The notes: generated by a model not told the origin, from the sequence alone. Shown: positions 13,901 through 28,900, counted from the first letter of the stretch. The stretch: 64,000 nucleotides of DNA from Notospermus geniculatus (GCA_002633025.1 NMRB01000444.1:13329-77328), one strand, 5' to 3'. Made by a program: numbers and translations.

Positions 13901-16900
13901 CACGTGGACATTGTCTCTCACCTCAATATAAGTTGTACGATTCTCTTCTACCTCCTTCACAAGACCCTGCACCGTCTTGTCAGCAGCTTCCAATTTAGGA
14001 CGTAGCTGTCCTTTTTGTTTTGTAAGAGTCTCAATTTTTGTACGAGCTTGTTTGATTTCCTTCAGGGCTCTCTCGTGTTTGGCAATATTGGCCTGAAAGG
14101 AAGCAGTGTGCAGTGAATCATATGACCGCCTCCAAGAAGGATGACAGACCATCATTGGGCACAAATGTGTGTATTTATTCAAGTTGTACGGCATGATATT
14201 TTTGAGGACTGCACTTTATCGGAGAAAGAGGCGGTCAGACGAATTACATCTAGATCGCTGGACAAGTTGATACTGAGTGCACCCTTCATTCTGCTCTTCT
14301 TTTACTATTTCAAAACTGAGTGCACTATCTGTAAAGTATAATTCACCCTAACTTAACATGGCAAAGTGCCAGACCTGTGCAACAGACACCATAAAATGAA
14401 CACAATGATTAAACCACACAACACAATATTTATCTGTTGACTAAGCACAACTTTGGAGCGTTTGCTTTAGGTTGTTCAAGTGACACAAACATCATTAGGT
14501 AACTACAACATGGAATATTTACCACTGACTTGTGCACATTTCCAAGATTGGTACTTTGCCCATGTTGAAGTAAGGGTGAATCAAACTTTATACTTAAAGT
14601 ATGATTCACCCTAACTTCAATATGGGCAAAGTGCTAAGCTTGGAAATGTGCAGGATGAATTATACTTCACTGCACTTTCTTTTTCCCACTGACAAAATCT
14701 TCTACAGGAAGAATCTAGCCCTCACCTTCTCCGACTTGACAAGACACGCACTAATCACACGGAAAAGGTGTGTAAACTCCATGTACGTCAACGGCGTAAA
14801 ACTCTTCAGTGGCTCCCTCATGTGGCTGTACTGTTTATCGATGGCTTTTAGGGCAGAGTCATGGATGTAGGACATGGCGTGACTGATGTGTCTGACTTCA
14901 TCACGACCTGGGACAGTTGACCAGGGAATTTTGATCTGCAAACGAGAAGTTCTCGGTCGGTTACGGCCCATTTCGCCTACTCCTATTTCGCCTAAACCCG
15001 TTTCGCCTACAAAAAGTGGCCATTTCGCCTACACCCATATCGCCTAAACCCATATCGCCTAATTCCCAATTCGCCTAATTCCTATTTCGCCTACAACTCA
15101 TTTCGCCTACATCCCATTTCGCCTACTACCCATTTCGCCTACTTCTCATTTCGCCTACACCCATTTCGCCTACACCCATTTCGCCTACACCCACTTCGCC
15201 TAATTCCTATTTCACCTATTTCTAATTCACCAGTCAATGTTCCACACAATGAAAGGTACAGAAAATGCTGCCATATTGCCCATGTGACGGTATAGGGAAG
15301 CACACCCAGACATGGAATTTAGACATCTTTCCACTTGTTTGGCTTGGGTGAAGGGTTCCTACCTAGAACCCCTAATTAAAAATAATCAGCAATGATTGCT
15401 GTTAAGGCTGTTGTCACGGTTGGCTTGGATGGAAACAGAGAGTTTGTTTGCAAGTCGTCTGCTAGACATTGCAGACAGGGGGTTCCTTGGCCAAACTAAG
15501 ATCACATTTAGTGCTCATGTTGTGTGTCGATTGTTTACTATAATGTGGAGAGACTTACATATGTATTGATGGAAAATATTTGAACCCCTGATTTTTTTAC
15601 CCTACAATGTGCAGAGAAAATAAACTTATGTGTTGTACATGTACAGACATATTCATACCTTCATTCTTTCTTTCCAATTAGGCGAAATAGGAGTAGGCGA
15701 AATGAGTTTAGGCGAAATGGGAAGTAGGCAAAATGGGAAGTAGGCGATATGGGTATTAGGCGAAATGGGAAGTAGGCGAAATGGGTTTAGGCGAAATGGG
15801 TTTAGGTGAAATGGGTTTAGGCGAAATGGGTTTAGGCGAAATGAGTTTAGGCGAAATGGGATGACACCTCTCGGTCAGCTCCATATTTAACAGAATTGGC
15901 CACAACTGGTTGTTATCCCTCCAAACCATGAAAAGGTGGAGCATGGACAATGGTACGGTACTCACCGATGACTTGTCAAGCAGCCACTGCTTTGCAGTTT
16001 GGACGAAAGCGTCATGCGTCCACGGATGGTAGAGATCGACGCCACAACAGTTTTTCACAAGGGATGGGAACTTCTTCAGTTTGTCGTGCAATGATTGGTA
16101 GCTTGCGTCTGAAACACAAGAAAAGCATTGAACTTGAAACAGAAACCTAAGCATTTTGGGACAGATCACACCATGCTTATCTCTTAAGCTAGGAATCCAC
16201 CATTGATTTTCAAGCTGATTTTGCGTTGCGACTTGCTTTGCAACTGGGCACTCGATCACCGTAGTGGATTCACTGGACGTGATTTCCACCAATGGTGAAG
16301 ATGTGGTCGATTTCGGTCGACGACCGGTATCAGTTCCTTGCGATCGTATTCAATCGCATGTATAGCAGGTTGCAAAGCAAGTCGCAACGCAGAAAATCAT
16401 AGTGGATTCCTAGCTTTACAGAGCTCACCTTCCGCAACTTCAGTCTGCCACCAAAAAAAAACTCAGTTTTCCACAGCCCTGAGGGCAAATAACACTTTAG
16501 TTTATCACAAGCAAATGAAAAAGAAGCTTCTTCTATTCTCACCAGTGTAATTCAAGCAAATGACAACATGAAGATTCTGAAGAACACGTTTCCGGAACTT
16601 CTCAAAGTTCAGCTCAATTTTGTCGACCCTCTTCGTTTGTATAGACCCTGGTGTCATCTGCATCACGATATTTGAGATTTCTTCTTCAGAATACAGCTCA
16701 GGGCAGGTGCCTGAAATATTCAATTTTGATGTCATGAACGGTGTGAACTTTTCTGTATGAAGTATGATTCACTCTAACTTCAACATGGGCAAAGTGCCAA
16801 CCTTGGAAATTTGCACAGGTCAATGGTAAATAATCCATGCCACAGTTATCTAATGATGTTCGGGTAACATGGTTTACTTTCCACAACCTATAGCAAATCC

Positions 16901-19900
16901 AAGGTTGTGCTCAGTCAACTGGTACAGTAACGTACTGATTGGGACCAGCAATTTCTGTCCGTTATATGTGAAGTCCGTTATACGTATATGGCTTTTGCAT
17001 TGTTAGACAGGACCGGGACTTCAAGAATTGGTATGTTATATGCGAGTGTCCGGTTTATGAGAGGCCGTTACATGTATACGCGAGTTCTACTGTACTGTGG
17101 TTTGTGTTTAATCACTGTGTTCACTTGTGGTGTCTGTTGCACAGGCCTGGCACTTTGCCCATGTTGAAGTTAGGGTGAATCATACTTTAATTAGGCCTAC
17201 ATGAAAAGAGTTTTTGCTGTTACAAAGTGAAAAAATTAACAAAAACTTCACGCTACCTTCAGTCATGAATGCACACACGTCAAGAAGACTCTCCTCGCCG
17301 AGGTCTTCGTGAATGAGCAGGACCGATGGCCGACCTTGGAGACCTGTGGACTGACTACATCGCTTGATCATCTCTCTCATCAAGTAGCGGTTCTTTGAGG
17401 CATCTTGCTGCGGTTTGGGCTCAAATAGCTAAATGAGAAAATAGGCCTATAACCATAAAACCTGATCATGCTTGGGCTGCTGACACTTTACACCTATCAT
17501 TTATGGGCTGGTGTCAATTTAATTAAAGAGTGCCCGGTATATTGAGCCAAGTACCAAACTTGATTCCTTTTTCTAAAGCATTTCCCTGCAAAAACAGTCT
17601 GATCTCTAGTAATTTTTTGTTAACATGACATTTGTGACCCTCCGCTACAAAACCAGTGTTAAGTCGCACGGAAAATGAGCCTAAACGTACCGACATGACA
17701 GCAGGAGATAAAGATACATGTAGAAATAGAATCGCTCAGACTTCACAACCGACAGGCAGACAATACTGAAATTGACAAGTGCATTGGTCCCAACTTGCCA
17801 ACCTCATAGTGACTGATGATTGGTTTTGTGGTGGAGGGTTACCGTACATTTGTCAATTTCAGTGTTGTCTGTCTGTTGTGAAATCTGAGTGATCTTGTCT
17901 CTACCTTTATCTCCTGGTGTCATGTCGGTACGTTTAGGCTCATTTTCCGTGCGGCTTTACACTGGTTTGGTGGTAGAGGGTCACATTTGTCTGCATTAAC
18001 TGCATCTTGTGTCGACCTGAGAAGATAGTCCAAAACATGACCCACCTTGCATTTGGAAATATATGCTGCCAGCCTGGTGATGGTAGCCCTCCCCGTGCAG
18101 TAACTAATCCCTAGCAGCAGGGCATTTCCACTCTGCATTGTCTGCAAGAAAGAAAGGCAGGCTGGGCATATGAAGAATTTGGGCAAGAATAACAAAAGCA
18201 GGCAACACTGACTGAAGAAGCAAAATAAATGGCAGGTCTTGCCGTCTGATGAGTGGGAGAGTGATTGCTCTCCTCGTGAACAATAAAGCTCTATTGTTCA
18301 TGAGGAGAGCAATCACTCTCCCCCTCCTCAAATTTCAAGGCCTGAAACGGCGACTTACCAACACTCTGCTCAGCCTTGTAATGTGATGTATAGCCTCTTG
18401 AAAGAAAACCAGATCAAGCTTCTGTGATGTTCCCTCATTATACACACCGAGGCAGACGTTTAGGGCACGTTCGAGTTGTTCAGACGTCACTTCGACATAA
18501 CCTGAAAAATAGGACAAACTTTGACACTTTCAATGATTTCCATTTCAGTGGTCACAAGAGGCTGGATTTGCAGTCTTGGCTTACATGTGAGGAAAAGTTG
18601 GTAATGTGGTACTTTTGGATTACTGGCTTTAAGGCACCAAAACTGACCTTTTTCCACTGATTGCCCTGTTGATTCTGTGTAGCATGTCATTATACTCTTT
18701 GTGAACAGGAATCCGGTCAAATCTTCATGGCTGTCCTTAATCTGCAAAATATCGAATGTTTCGGTTTGCTGTATGATGATTCCAGCATTAATAAACCACC
18801 CACGATGTAAAATAATGTGCACTGCATGCGCGGCAACTTGAAAACAGCATCAATTTTCAATTGATCATGTTCAACAGTATTTGGCAAAGTCTCGGCAAGT
18901 TAGACGCCGAAGTTGTAAACAAGCTGGTTTGTTTACAAATATGGTCGGCAAACTAGTTTTATTCCTTCGTGCAGGTGGCAGCACCCGTGATCGTTAGACT
19001 GGTTCCCGGTCCGATGCAACTCACTCACGATATTCACGTCAGTACATATCACCGACAATAGGTGGCAGCACCGCAGGCGGCCGTGGATAGAGAACCAGTG
19101 AGTGAGTGTTTACAACTTCGGCATCTAACTCCTTTAAGTGGCCTGTCCAAGGTTTTTCAGCGGCTCAACATACCTGGTCCATTGAGAAGAGAGGGCCAAG
19201 GAAATCTTCTTCATCTCTGTCAGACACGAGACCACTTTTAAATGTGACCCCTCTTCTACTACGCCTGGTGCCCCCTGGTGATGAACTCCTTAAGCTAGAC
19301 GTCGAAGTTTGTTGTGCACCTTTTCCACCTACACAAGAACAAAGAATAAATCTTTCAAAAACTCGAATTCTGTTGCAGACGTTTCGTTCCATGTTAACTT
19401 CCATTTGAACTTGAGTGCAGTTGCATTGTGCAACTTGGACGGAGTTAAGTTGTAAAGAAATAAAGTGTGCAGCACAAAGTATGCATCAATATTGCAGTGA
19501 AAATTAGACATTTGACAGCTATCAAGTTTCAAATCAAGTGGACTTGACTTGAAATCATCTACATTTTCTTCATACCTTGGAGGAGTTGATACAAAAATCT
19601 CGTTAACTACATGCAGGTGCTGACAATCGCTACAAAAGCTGCACTTCCACTACAAAAAAAGCCGGTATTTGTCTGGGCTTATGATTCTGCTTCCATTACA
19701 GAATGTCTGTGTTTAATAAGTCCGGTTCTAATAAGTGCGGATCTATTAAGCTCGGATAGCATAGCCGATCATACTCTGAATCTAAATTAGATGCGGATCA
19801 ACAACGGCGTGTTCTCTAGTGGAATGGCAATAAGTCAGGATCTATTTGTAGTATTATGTTCGGCTACAGGTGGCTTACGATCACTTGCGACATTGTGCAT

Positions 19901-22900
19901 GCTCAAATGTACCAGAACAATATGCGGTTCACTCCAGGTATCGCCATCTGTAGCCAAACTTACTAACCTCAAATCCAGTAGTGGAAGCGCAAGCCGTGAA
20001 ATATCCGGTCTTATTTTAGATGCTGATGCTTATTTTAGATGCGGTATTATTAAGACCGGATCTAAAAGCTGTAATGGAAGCGCAGCTAAAATCTCATCCA
20101 AAACAAGTTTGACTATTAAGCCAAGTATTTGTTCAAGAGCACATCAATCAAGTTCTGTTGAAAGCGAAAAACAGGTTAGTGGCAAATAATTCTGAAGTCG
20201 GTCAGTTATGTCTGCTATGGTTGAAGCCTTTGCTTCTTATGTAAAGAACACAATACATGTACGTCGTATTTCTTCGGGATGAGACCTACTGCATTTTTTT
20301 ATCGTTGAAGGAAGTTCATCATGGAGAAGGGTATGAATGTAAGGTGCAACCAAAGAAAGATAACAAATTTGACTCATAGTGGTGCAGGGAAAAATCAAAA
20401 TTCAAAGAGGTCAGAGGGTGCAATAGGGTGTAACGTAGCAAATAAGTAGGCTACACCATCCATGACCAAAAAACTCATGCATGTAAATCATAATGGAAAA
20501 TATAGGAAATCATGCAGGGGCCAACACCGGGGACCGAAAACACCAGGGATGGGAAAGGGGCAATCACAAGTCATTCGTCCTCACCTCTCGTGTTTCTACT
20601 AATTCTTTGAAATCGTTGATAATTGCCTACAATAGGCCAATTTAAAATGGTCAATATGTAGGCCTACAATGTGCTAGAATTGCTTTTTGAGATCTCTGAA
20701 CGGGGGAGGCACATTAAATGCAACTTGGTTGAATACATAGTTGCGTATCACAATTCAACACAGCTGTTTGGGCCTCCATCGAAATGAATTGATCATCCTG
20801 TTGTCAATTACTAACCGCGGTTCGAGTAATACCACGTCACTTCCTGAGACTTATATAAGAACAAGGCGCATGTCTTGAATTCCTGTACAAAATGAGCGCG
20901 CAAAAAACAGAAAATTCACAAACGTGATCGAGTTTGTATGTTGATATTATGGATTGGTACTTATTCAGCCATGATGCTGTATCATTCGTTTTCTACTCCG
21001 AGGATTCTTCCATGGTGAAATATGTACTTAAATTTTTTTGACCACAATAGCTTCCTCACAAATGATTATTTGGCGAATAGAAAGATAGGAAAGCATGCAC
21101 TGATATTTTGTCTAAAGCATGCGGTCATCAAATCAAATTTCGCATTTCTGATATTTCTAATAGAAAGATAGGAAAGCATGCACTGATATTTTGTCTAAAG
21201 CATGCGGTCATCAAATCAAATTTCGCATTTCTGATATTTCTAATAGAAAGATAGGAAAGCATGCACTGATATTTTGTCTAAAGCATGCGGTCATCAAATC
21301 AAATTTCGCATTTCTGATATTTCTAATATCAGTGCGCTTAGATATACAAAAGAAAGCTATGGAATTTCCATTGTGTACAAAGTTCGTCGTTTGAAATGCA
21401 AATGAGCAAGCAATGATGCAACGTTCTCATTGCCGCATAACGATGTAAACACCTAAAGAAACACGTAAGACAGATTACTTCATCGTCAAGAACCTAAAAA
21501 GGTTATGAAACTATTTCGATGGAAGGATTCAAAAGCCTCAAACAGCCGTGTCAAGCAGACGACAGAGTAAGTTAACAGAGCAGAAATATAGAAGAAAACA
21601 ATGCACAACACTTTGATCAATGCATGTAAAGTAAAATTGAAATCTGGCAAAGTTTCAAGCTCTAAGTTGAGAATGCAACGTTTTGTACACTGAATTTAAA
21701 GTTACTCTAAAACACTAATACTTAACACCTAAAAGCGCATAAACTGAAAACAAATGTGTACCTAACGAATCAGAACTGCTGGTACGTGTGGACAAGTGTG
21801 CAGGAGTGCTTGGTTTTTTCATCTCTGACAGAAAGAAATGAACAAACAAATAGATAACTCGACTGATGAAACTCTATGAAAGCAATGTGAACTTAGGGTT
21901 TCTGATCATAATGCTCAAGAAAAGAAATGGAAACTGTCACTTTCGGAACATGCAAGATCTACCACACTTCATATTTGAATAGCCAAAGAAGGAGTGACGC
22001 CATACTTTTGGCAAGTTACCCTTAAGAGGAATATCGGGACCAAAAAGGCTTTCCTACCTTGCAGTTTTGATGCTCTGATGAGTTCAAGTTGTGCTTTCAC
22101 TTCACTGCTGGTCATGTCCACAGAATCTGAAAGAGTACCGGTATCATAGACTTCAACTTCATATTTCAACTTCATCATTACCATTAACATCAATTTCAGC
22201 CTCACCATTATCATTAACACCACTATCTATACATTCAGTCACACCACCGTCATTATACATTATCTTTATCATCATCGATACTAATTTCAGCCTCATTATC
22301 ACTGCTATCTGTATCTTCAATTACATCAACATCATCACTATCATTATACATTACCTTTATCATCATTGATACTATTAAATTTCAACCTCATTATTATCAT
22401 TACCAATGCTATCTATACCTTTAGTCATGTTATCATCATCATCATTATACATTACATATTGATACATTGTACTAATTTGATACATTGATACCAGTATAGG
22501 ATTATTATCATTAGCAATGCTATCTGTACCTTCATTACCCAACCATTACCAATTAACAGTCACCATTACCAGCAAGAACATCACATTCAACCTCATCATT
22601 TTCCTTACCATCACTATCATCACTTTCAGTTGCTGTCTCCTCACTGCTCTCAGACTCATCATCTTCATCTTCATCACCGTCTGATGTCGTCTTTCGATCT
22701 GCTCCATCTTCTAGAAATATAAAAGATATATTTTAATGTTTTTGTAGCGAGTATCACTTATCACCCAAAGCAGTTGAACTGTAGGCCTACGCACACAGGT
22801 CATTGACAAATTGCACACTAAAAGAAACATACCTTTATGCTCGCCACCAGATGTCTTTCCATCAAATTTGACACTCCTCGCCGAACTCACACCTTGGGCT

Positions 22901-25900
22901 TGCGACGCATCCGCCTTTTTCTCTGAAGAATCCGCATCGGTGGTGCCATCTGTTGCTCCGTTTGTATCACTAGTCTCAGTCTCTTTAGTTTCAGTCGTAT
23001 CAGTTTTACTACTTTCTTCCGGTTTCGCAGACGTCTGGTTCTCAGAATCTGGCACATTTTTCTCAGCCCCATCCCTGGCTTCGGATTTCCCTTTGTTGGC
23101 CTCGTCCTTTCCTACGCTGGCATCGGACTTTCCTTTGCTGGCCTCTGGCATTCTTTTACTGGCCTCGTTGTTGGTCAGCCAGGAATCTGACGTGACGCCT
23201 CGGACTGGGCTGGGTGTTTTCCTCCCTCGTGAGAGAGGAGCAGACTTGCGTTTTGTCATCCTTTCAGATGAGTGGGAAGATAGAGGGGAGGAAGCTGAAA
23301 TATTAAGAAAACGGTCGAATATTACTGATCTCAAAAAAAAGACATCTTGAAAAACATCTGACTGAGCAAAAAGGCAAACAGGACAAAATCTCCATTGATC
23401 TTGAATGGAAACTGAAAACGAAGCCTTTTTATCAAAAGACAAAATCAATTTCAGATTCATTTTTCCAATCATGTTTAGGCCTACCTCTTGATTGCGAATG
23501 AACAGACCGTGGTCCACTCCCACTATCTGGCGAACGGATTTTCCTTGGTTTTTGACCAGGAGGCGGTGTTGGAATTTTGGCCCCTTCTACAGCCTGTGAT
23601 GTGACGCTGCTGGAAGGCGTCTCCTTCCCTGGGGTTGACCTTTTCATTGGGGTCTGAAGCTGAGGTTGATGAAAAGTTTTAAGTGTTCAAGTTTACAATA
23701 TCCGGATGCTCTCCTGGGTTTAAAGGGAACATTACAGAGAGAAAACTGAAAGTGAATACCTAAAACTTCAGGACTTGATTTTTCATGTCATTAAAGAGGA
23801 AGATAAAAGAGAGGTTCCACCTTACCTGTGAATGCGTCTCTTCCCTTATTGACGCCATTAGCGGGCTCTTCCAAATGTCCTCAGGCGCTGAGCAAAAGTG
23901 TGAGTTCACGACTTCATGTAGCGTCGCTCTAAACCAATCACTGTCCTCCGTTGTTGCGAGGCGATCACCGAATGTGCGTGTGACCTCATGGCACCAAAGG
24001 CGGGCAATGACGCGCATCATCGGTGGTTTTTCAACCTGTGATATGTCTGTGGCGCTCGTCACAACGCTCTCTTGGTGGCTGATACGTTTGGAAGAAGAGG
24101 CTTTTTCTGCAGGAAACCGGAATGGCATGCATTCAGTAATGTGCATTATGTGTGAATTATCAAAGTATTGAAATAGTTGACTAACCCATGCGAGCCCTGA
24201 AAGTGATAGGTCAATTTAGGGTAAACGGTCCTATTATCGTCCAGGTCCTATTATCGTACACAGCACGCCACTTTTCCATTCATTTTCCAGTTATTTTGCC
24301 AGCCGTCCGATAACTGGGCAAGATGGCGGCCATCTTGCAACAAACAAGCTGCCCAATTATCGTCCACTAATAAATCTCTTACCCTTGGAATATCTTTCAA
24401 CATATTTTCATCCCAAATGTCTTATTTGACAGATTTTTTTATTTTCTTCAAGAAAAAGATAGCTTTTCTTGGTGAAAATGTGACCTGAATTCATAAATCG
24501 TCACTGTCCGACAACTGGGACATCATGTCCGATAATTGGTACATCTGCATGTCTCTTGGAAATGGGTCATTATTTCCGTCACAAACAACCATAACGCATG
24601 CGCAAATATGCAAATTAGGCCTTNNNNNNNNNNNNNNNNNNNNNNNNNNNNNNNNNNNNNNNNNNNNNNNNNNNNNNNNNNNNNNNNNNNNNNNNNNNNN
24701 NNNNNNNNNNNNNNNNNNNNNNNNNNNNNNNNNNNNNNNNNNNNNNNNNNNNNNNNNNNNNNNNNNNNNNNNNNNNNNNNNNNNNNNNNNNNNNNNNNNN
24801 NNNNNNNNNNNNNNNNNNNNNNNNNNNNNNNNNNNNNNNNNNNNNNNNNNNNNNNNNNNNNNNNNNNNNNNNNNNNNNNNNNNNNNNNNNNNNNNNNNNN
24901 NNNNNNNNNNNNNNNNNNNNNNNNNNNNNNNNNNNNNNNNNNNNNNNNNNNNNNNNNNNNNNNNNNNNNNNNNNNNNNNNNNNNNNNNNNNNNNNNNNNN
25001 NNNNNNNNNNNNNNNNNNNNNNNNNNNNNNNNNNNNNNNNNNNNNNNNAACAAAAATATTACTTGAAGCAAGTGTGTCCCAAATAAATTTGCACAAATCA
25101 ACAAAAATATTACTTGAAACAAGTGTGTCCCAAATACATTTGTACAAATCAATAAGCCAGAAAACTACTCACTTGCGACTTTCTTCTTGGCCTTGGCAAG
25201 TGTCCTTGACCTTGGCGACATGAGCAGTATACCCTGGACAATGCGCGCGATGTCATGCAGTGAGAATACGTAGTGAGCGTGAGCAGGGGTCGGACGGAAT
25301 TTAGCCTGGACGAGTTTGTAAAGATCGATCATCCCCTGGATCATAGCCTGTAACATGCAGTGAAGTGAAATGAATTCAATGAAATGAAACAGAAAAGAAA
25401 TAAACAACACGAAACAGATGACAGTCTGGTCGAAAACGTATCTGTACCTTTGCAAATTCACCGTGGTGTTCCACGGAATATGTCGGGAACTCCTCTAGCC
25501 ACAGACGGATGCATTTTCCATAGATGCTGTGAAGACATTCGTCCGTTGGTGTTGTCATGGTGATGGTGGTGAATAATCTGGCCATTCGTGGTGGCAGGAC
25601 GTGGGTGAAGGTGCCTGAACCACTGCCTGAATTTGAAATCGGATGTAAACAATCATGAAGGAAACTTATTCACAGACACCACCCCTAACAATTTTCAATT
25701 ATGGACACCAAGACTATGTAGGTCAAAATAGATAATATCTCTTCATTATTTCTACCTTCCAAGAGTCCATAACCAGAGGCAACAACTGACATTCTGGCAC
25801 GAATGAAATACTGAGTTGTGGGGTGTATTCGAATCCCCGCACTCGTGTTGATATCAACACGAGTGCGGGATTCAAACGCCGAGAACCGACACGAGAACAG

Positions 25901-28900
25901 CGTTTCGCGAACGAAATTTCCACTCCCCACTTTTTCGGGGGAGAAACCGAGAACAAAGATGGCGGCCAATATCATTGACGACGAAATGTCGCAAGTCAAT
26001 TTCGATAAAACTTTGTGTCTTTCTTGAATATGGGACTTTCATGCCTGCAGTAATGTAATCTGTAATGTGGGTAAATCCGTGGATGTTGTCACGATAGGAA
26101 AAATGACCTTTCCTGCAACAAAAATCTGATTTTGCACAGGGACACAGCCCACAGCATTATATCCGCCATGTTCAGCAACCATGGCAACGACACCCGATAC
26201 CTGGCGACACGCACTTCCCTGTTCGGAACCTCAACACGCGAACACTGCACCTGGGTCACTCAAGAACAGGGATTCGAATACACCCGTGATGTCGCACAAC
26301 ACAAGGCCAGGGGTGCTGCCGCCATCCTGCAACAACTCCAATTCCCACCTATCAATGTTCACATGGCATTAACATGTGCGAGGGAGGACTTACCAGGCGT
26401 GCCGGGGTTCGTGCACGCAGCCAATATGGCGGCCTCGGGGAGATTCAAGAAGACCTTTCTCTTTGTGTCTAATATTCCTCTGTAGGTCAACAGCTGGCGT
26501 AAGAATTCCAAACATGGCTGGGTCCCTGGAAAAATCACAGTGACAGCGTGAGCAAATTTCAGGAAGAATTCTGATGAAGACATAATTGTGGGTTATGTGG
26601 TGTCACCTAAAAGTGCCATTACCTGTCCCATGATCCTTTGCAGCTGTGTTCAAATCGTCCAAAAAGAACAGATGATGCGATGTCGATTTGGATGACGATA
26701 GCCCTGGTAATGTCGGCTGACCTTTCTTCTGGCGAAGGTCATTGACATGAAGAGTGATGAGGTTCTGGAGACCTGCAGGTGTCACAGCTGAAATGGTAAA
26801 GAATACATGTAGGTCAGTGAGATTTGTTTCAATCTAAACCTTTCCAGTAGTAATAGAACCAGCACTGCTTGCATGTATACCTCCTTGTCTTGCCCTGTGC
26901 CAAAGCTGTTGTTCACCACTATGTTTGAGTTAAGGAATTGATACCGAACTGGAGGTATTGGTCGTCTCACCAAACCCACGAGGGTGGAGCTAAAAATGCA
27001 GGCCTAAACCCGAGGTGCTTCGCTGAAGGTTTAGGTCGGAATGACAGCTCCACCCGAGTGGGTTTGGTGTGACGACCAATACCGAGAGCGAGGTATCAAT
27101 TTCTATTCTAAACCACCTTTCCATAAACCTCTCTGGCACTAAACATCAGTTCAGTGCGATTTGATTGCAAATAGGCCTATTTTGAGATGTTCAGAGTCAA
27201 TCCGACCCGGCATCCGGCTCGTGGATGACGCGACGTCAGTGAATCACGCACTGTGTAACAACATGTACATCGTGCCTACATCGTGTACATCAGTGTGCAG
27301 CGCTAGGCCTAACAAGCTCACAGGAGCCGAAATGAGATAGCAGGACACTTTCTTCAAAGGACTTTCTGCGGGATATGTAGCTTATGATACAAAACATTCT
27401 CGGGATAGGTCACTGAGTATCCATCTCGCCATATTCTTTGCACTGCCTCTCTGAATGCTCGAAGCGAGAAACACAATGGTGGGCGGGTTTGGTTGCGACA
27501 CCAAAGCTCGGTGTGGTTAAAACGAGGCTAATGCATTATCCATTGAAAACAAGGCTCACTGTGACCAAGGTGGTTTAGAATCTCGCACTATACAAAGAGA
27601 GAATTGTTGTTACCTGGGCTCATGATGGCTCGAGTGAACTGGTGTTTTGTCTGAATCACACTCTGCACTAGGGATGTTTTTCCTACTCCTGGGGCTCCAG
27701 TCAGCAGGACAGGATGGTTGCTACTCAGGAGAAGGTCGACCAAGAAGCTGTAATGCTCAGACTGTAAAAAAACATAAAGTGACTTTTTATTGCGTGGCAT
27801 TTTACGTTTAAAAATTTGCGTTCAGTGTTCAAAGCATTCTACTCCACTGATAACCAGTCAAGGCACCTATCCAGGGAGAGTTTTCTAGGGAACTGGACTC
27901 ACAATGGGCAACTTCCATTGTTTGTTTCCTTATGGCTTACGCTGAGACCAATGACACAAACAACTGCTCAAAGTCATAGTTGAATTGCCCATTGAGAGAC
28001 AACTTGCTTGAGGAAAATCTCCCATAGCTAGGCGTTAACTGTGTAATTAATTTTTGAGAACTTAAAAATTTTCTTAGAAAAAAAATTGCCAAGAAAAAAG
28101 TATCCGACACATAAGGTTCAGGATGTGATATAACGTCCTACGCAATGTGAAGCACCATTTCCTTGCCGGGCGTACTATTACGTCCTATGCAAGCTGAGAT
28201 CGTCGGGTGTTTTCGGGGGTTCCCCGGATTTTGTGATGACGTAATATGACGTCCTACCCAGTCAACGGGTTAATACAGAAGTGTTGAGCATCTTCACGGC
28301 AGTTTTTCAATTCTCACCTCCGCAGTCACAATGAATGATCCACTCCGCCCCTTGCCGTCTTGTTTCAGTTCCCACTTGATGAGTGCTCCCGACTTGATAT
28401 CCACGTGATAGTCGAACACAGTACCGCTCTTAGGTACACTGACAGGATGTGCAGCACGGCACAGACTCTCTCTTGCCAGCTCGTCGAATTTCGTGACATC
28501 TCTGAAATAATCAACATTTGTCTGTTACTGGCTGCCAAAAGAATACAGAGACTAATAGAGATGTCATTAGTTTGGTTAGTAATTTTATTGTTAACGTAGT
28601 TTCCACGCTTCAATCGGTAGTTTAAGTACTAAATCCCTTCTCCCTTCTTCCCTTGTGTACCTGCAGCTTCTCATTCACGACTGGCAAATCTTCTGTATTC
28701 TTCATTTTCGTTAAAGATACATGTACCTTTTACCTCCCCTAGAAGCCATGTATACATGTAGTTTACTTTTGCAGGGCTAATAATGCTTTGCTTAAGGGCG
28801 AGCCAACGTTTGCAATTTTTGAAACGTGGCCAGGCCTTGTAAATAAAAGATGTCAAAATGCCATAAAAGTACAAGATATATGACGGAAATGAAGGCACCT

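Noticed and set aside
14967-15207. CRISPR-like array of short repeats
   Set aside because: Units are 14-15 bp with no spacers of constant length, inverted copies on the other side, and the context is an animal intron.
22811-23350. Plus-strand open frame of 179 codons
   Set aside because: Antisense shadow of the low-complexity exon 41.
26132-26485. Plus-strand open frame over the end of copy B, repeated at 34142-34408
   Set aside because: It overlaps exon 36 antisense; its conservation between copies is explained by the duplication. No recognisable domain.
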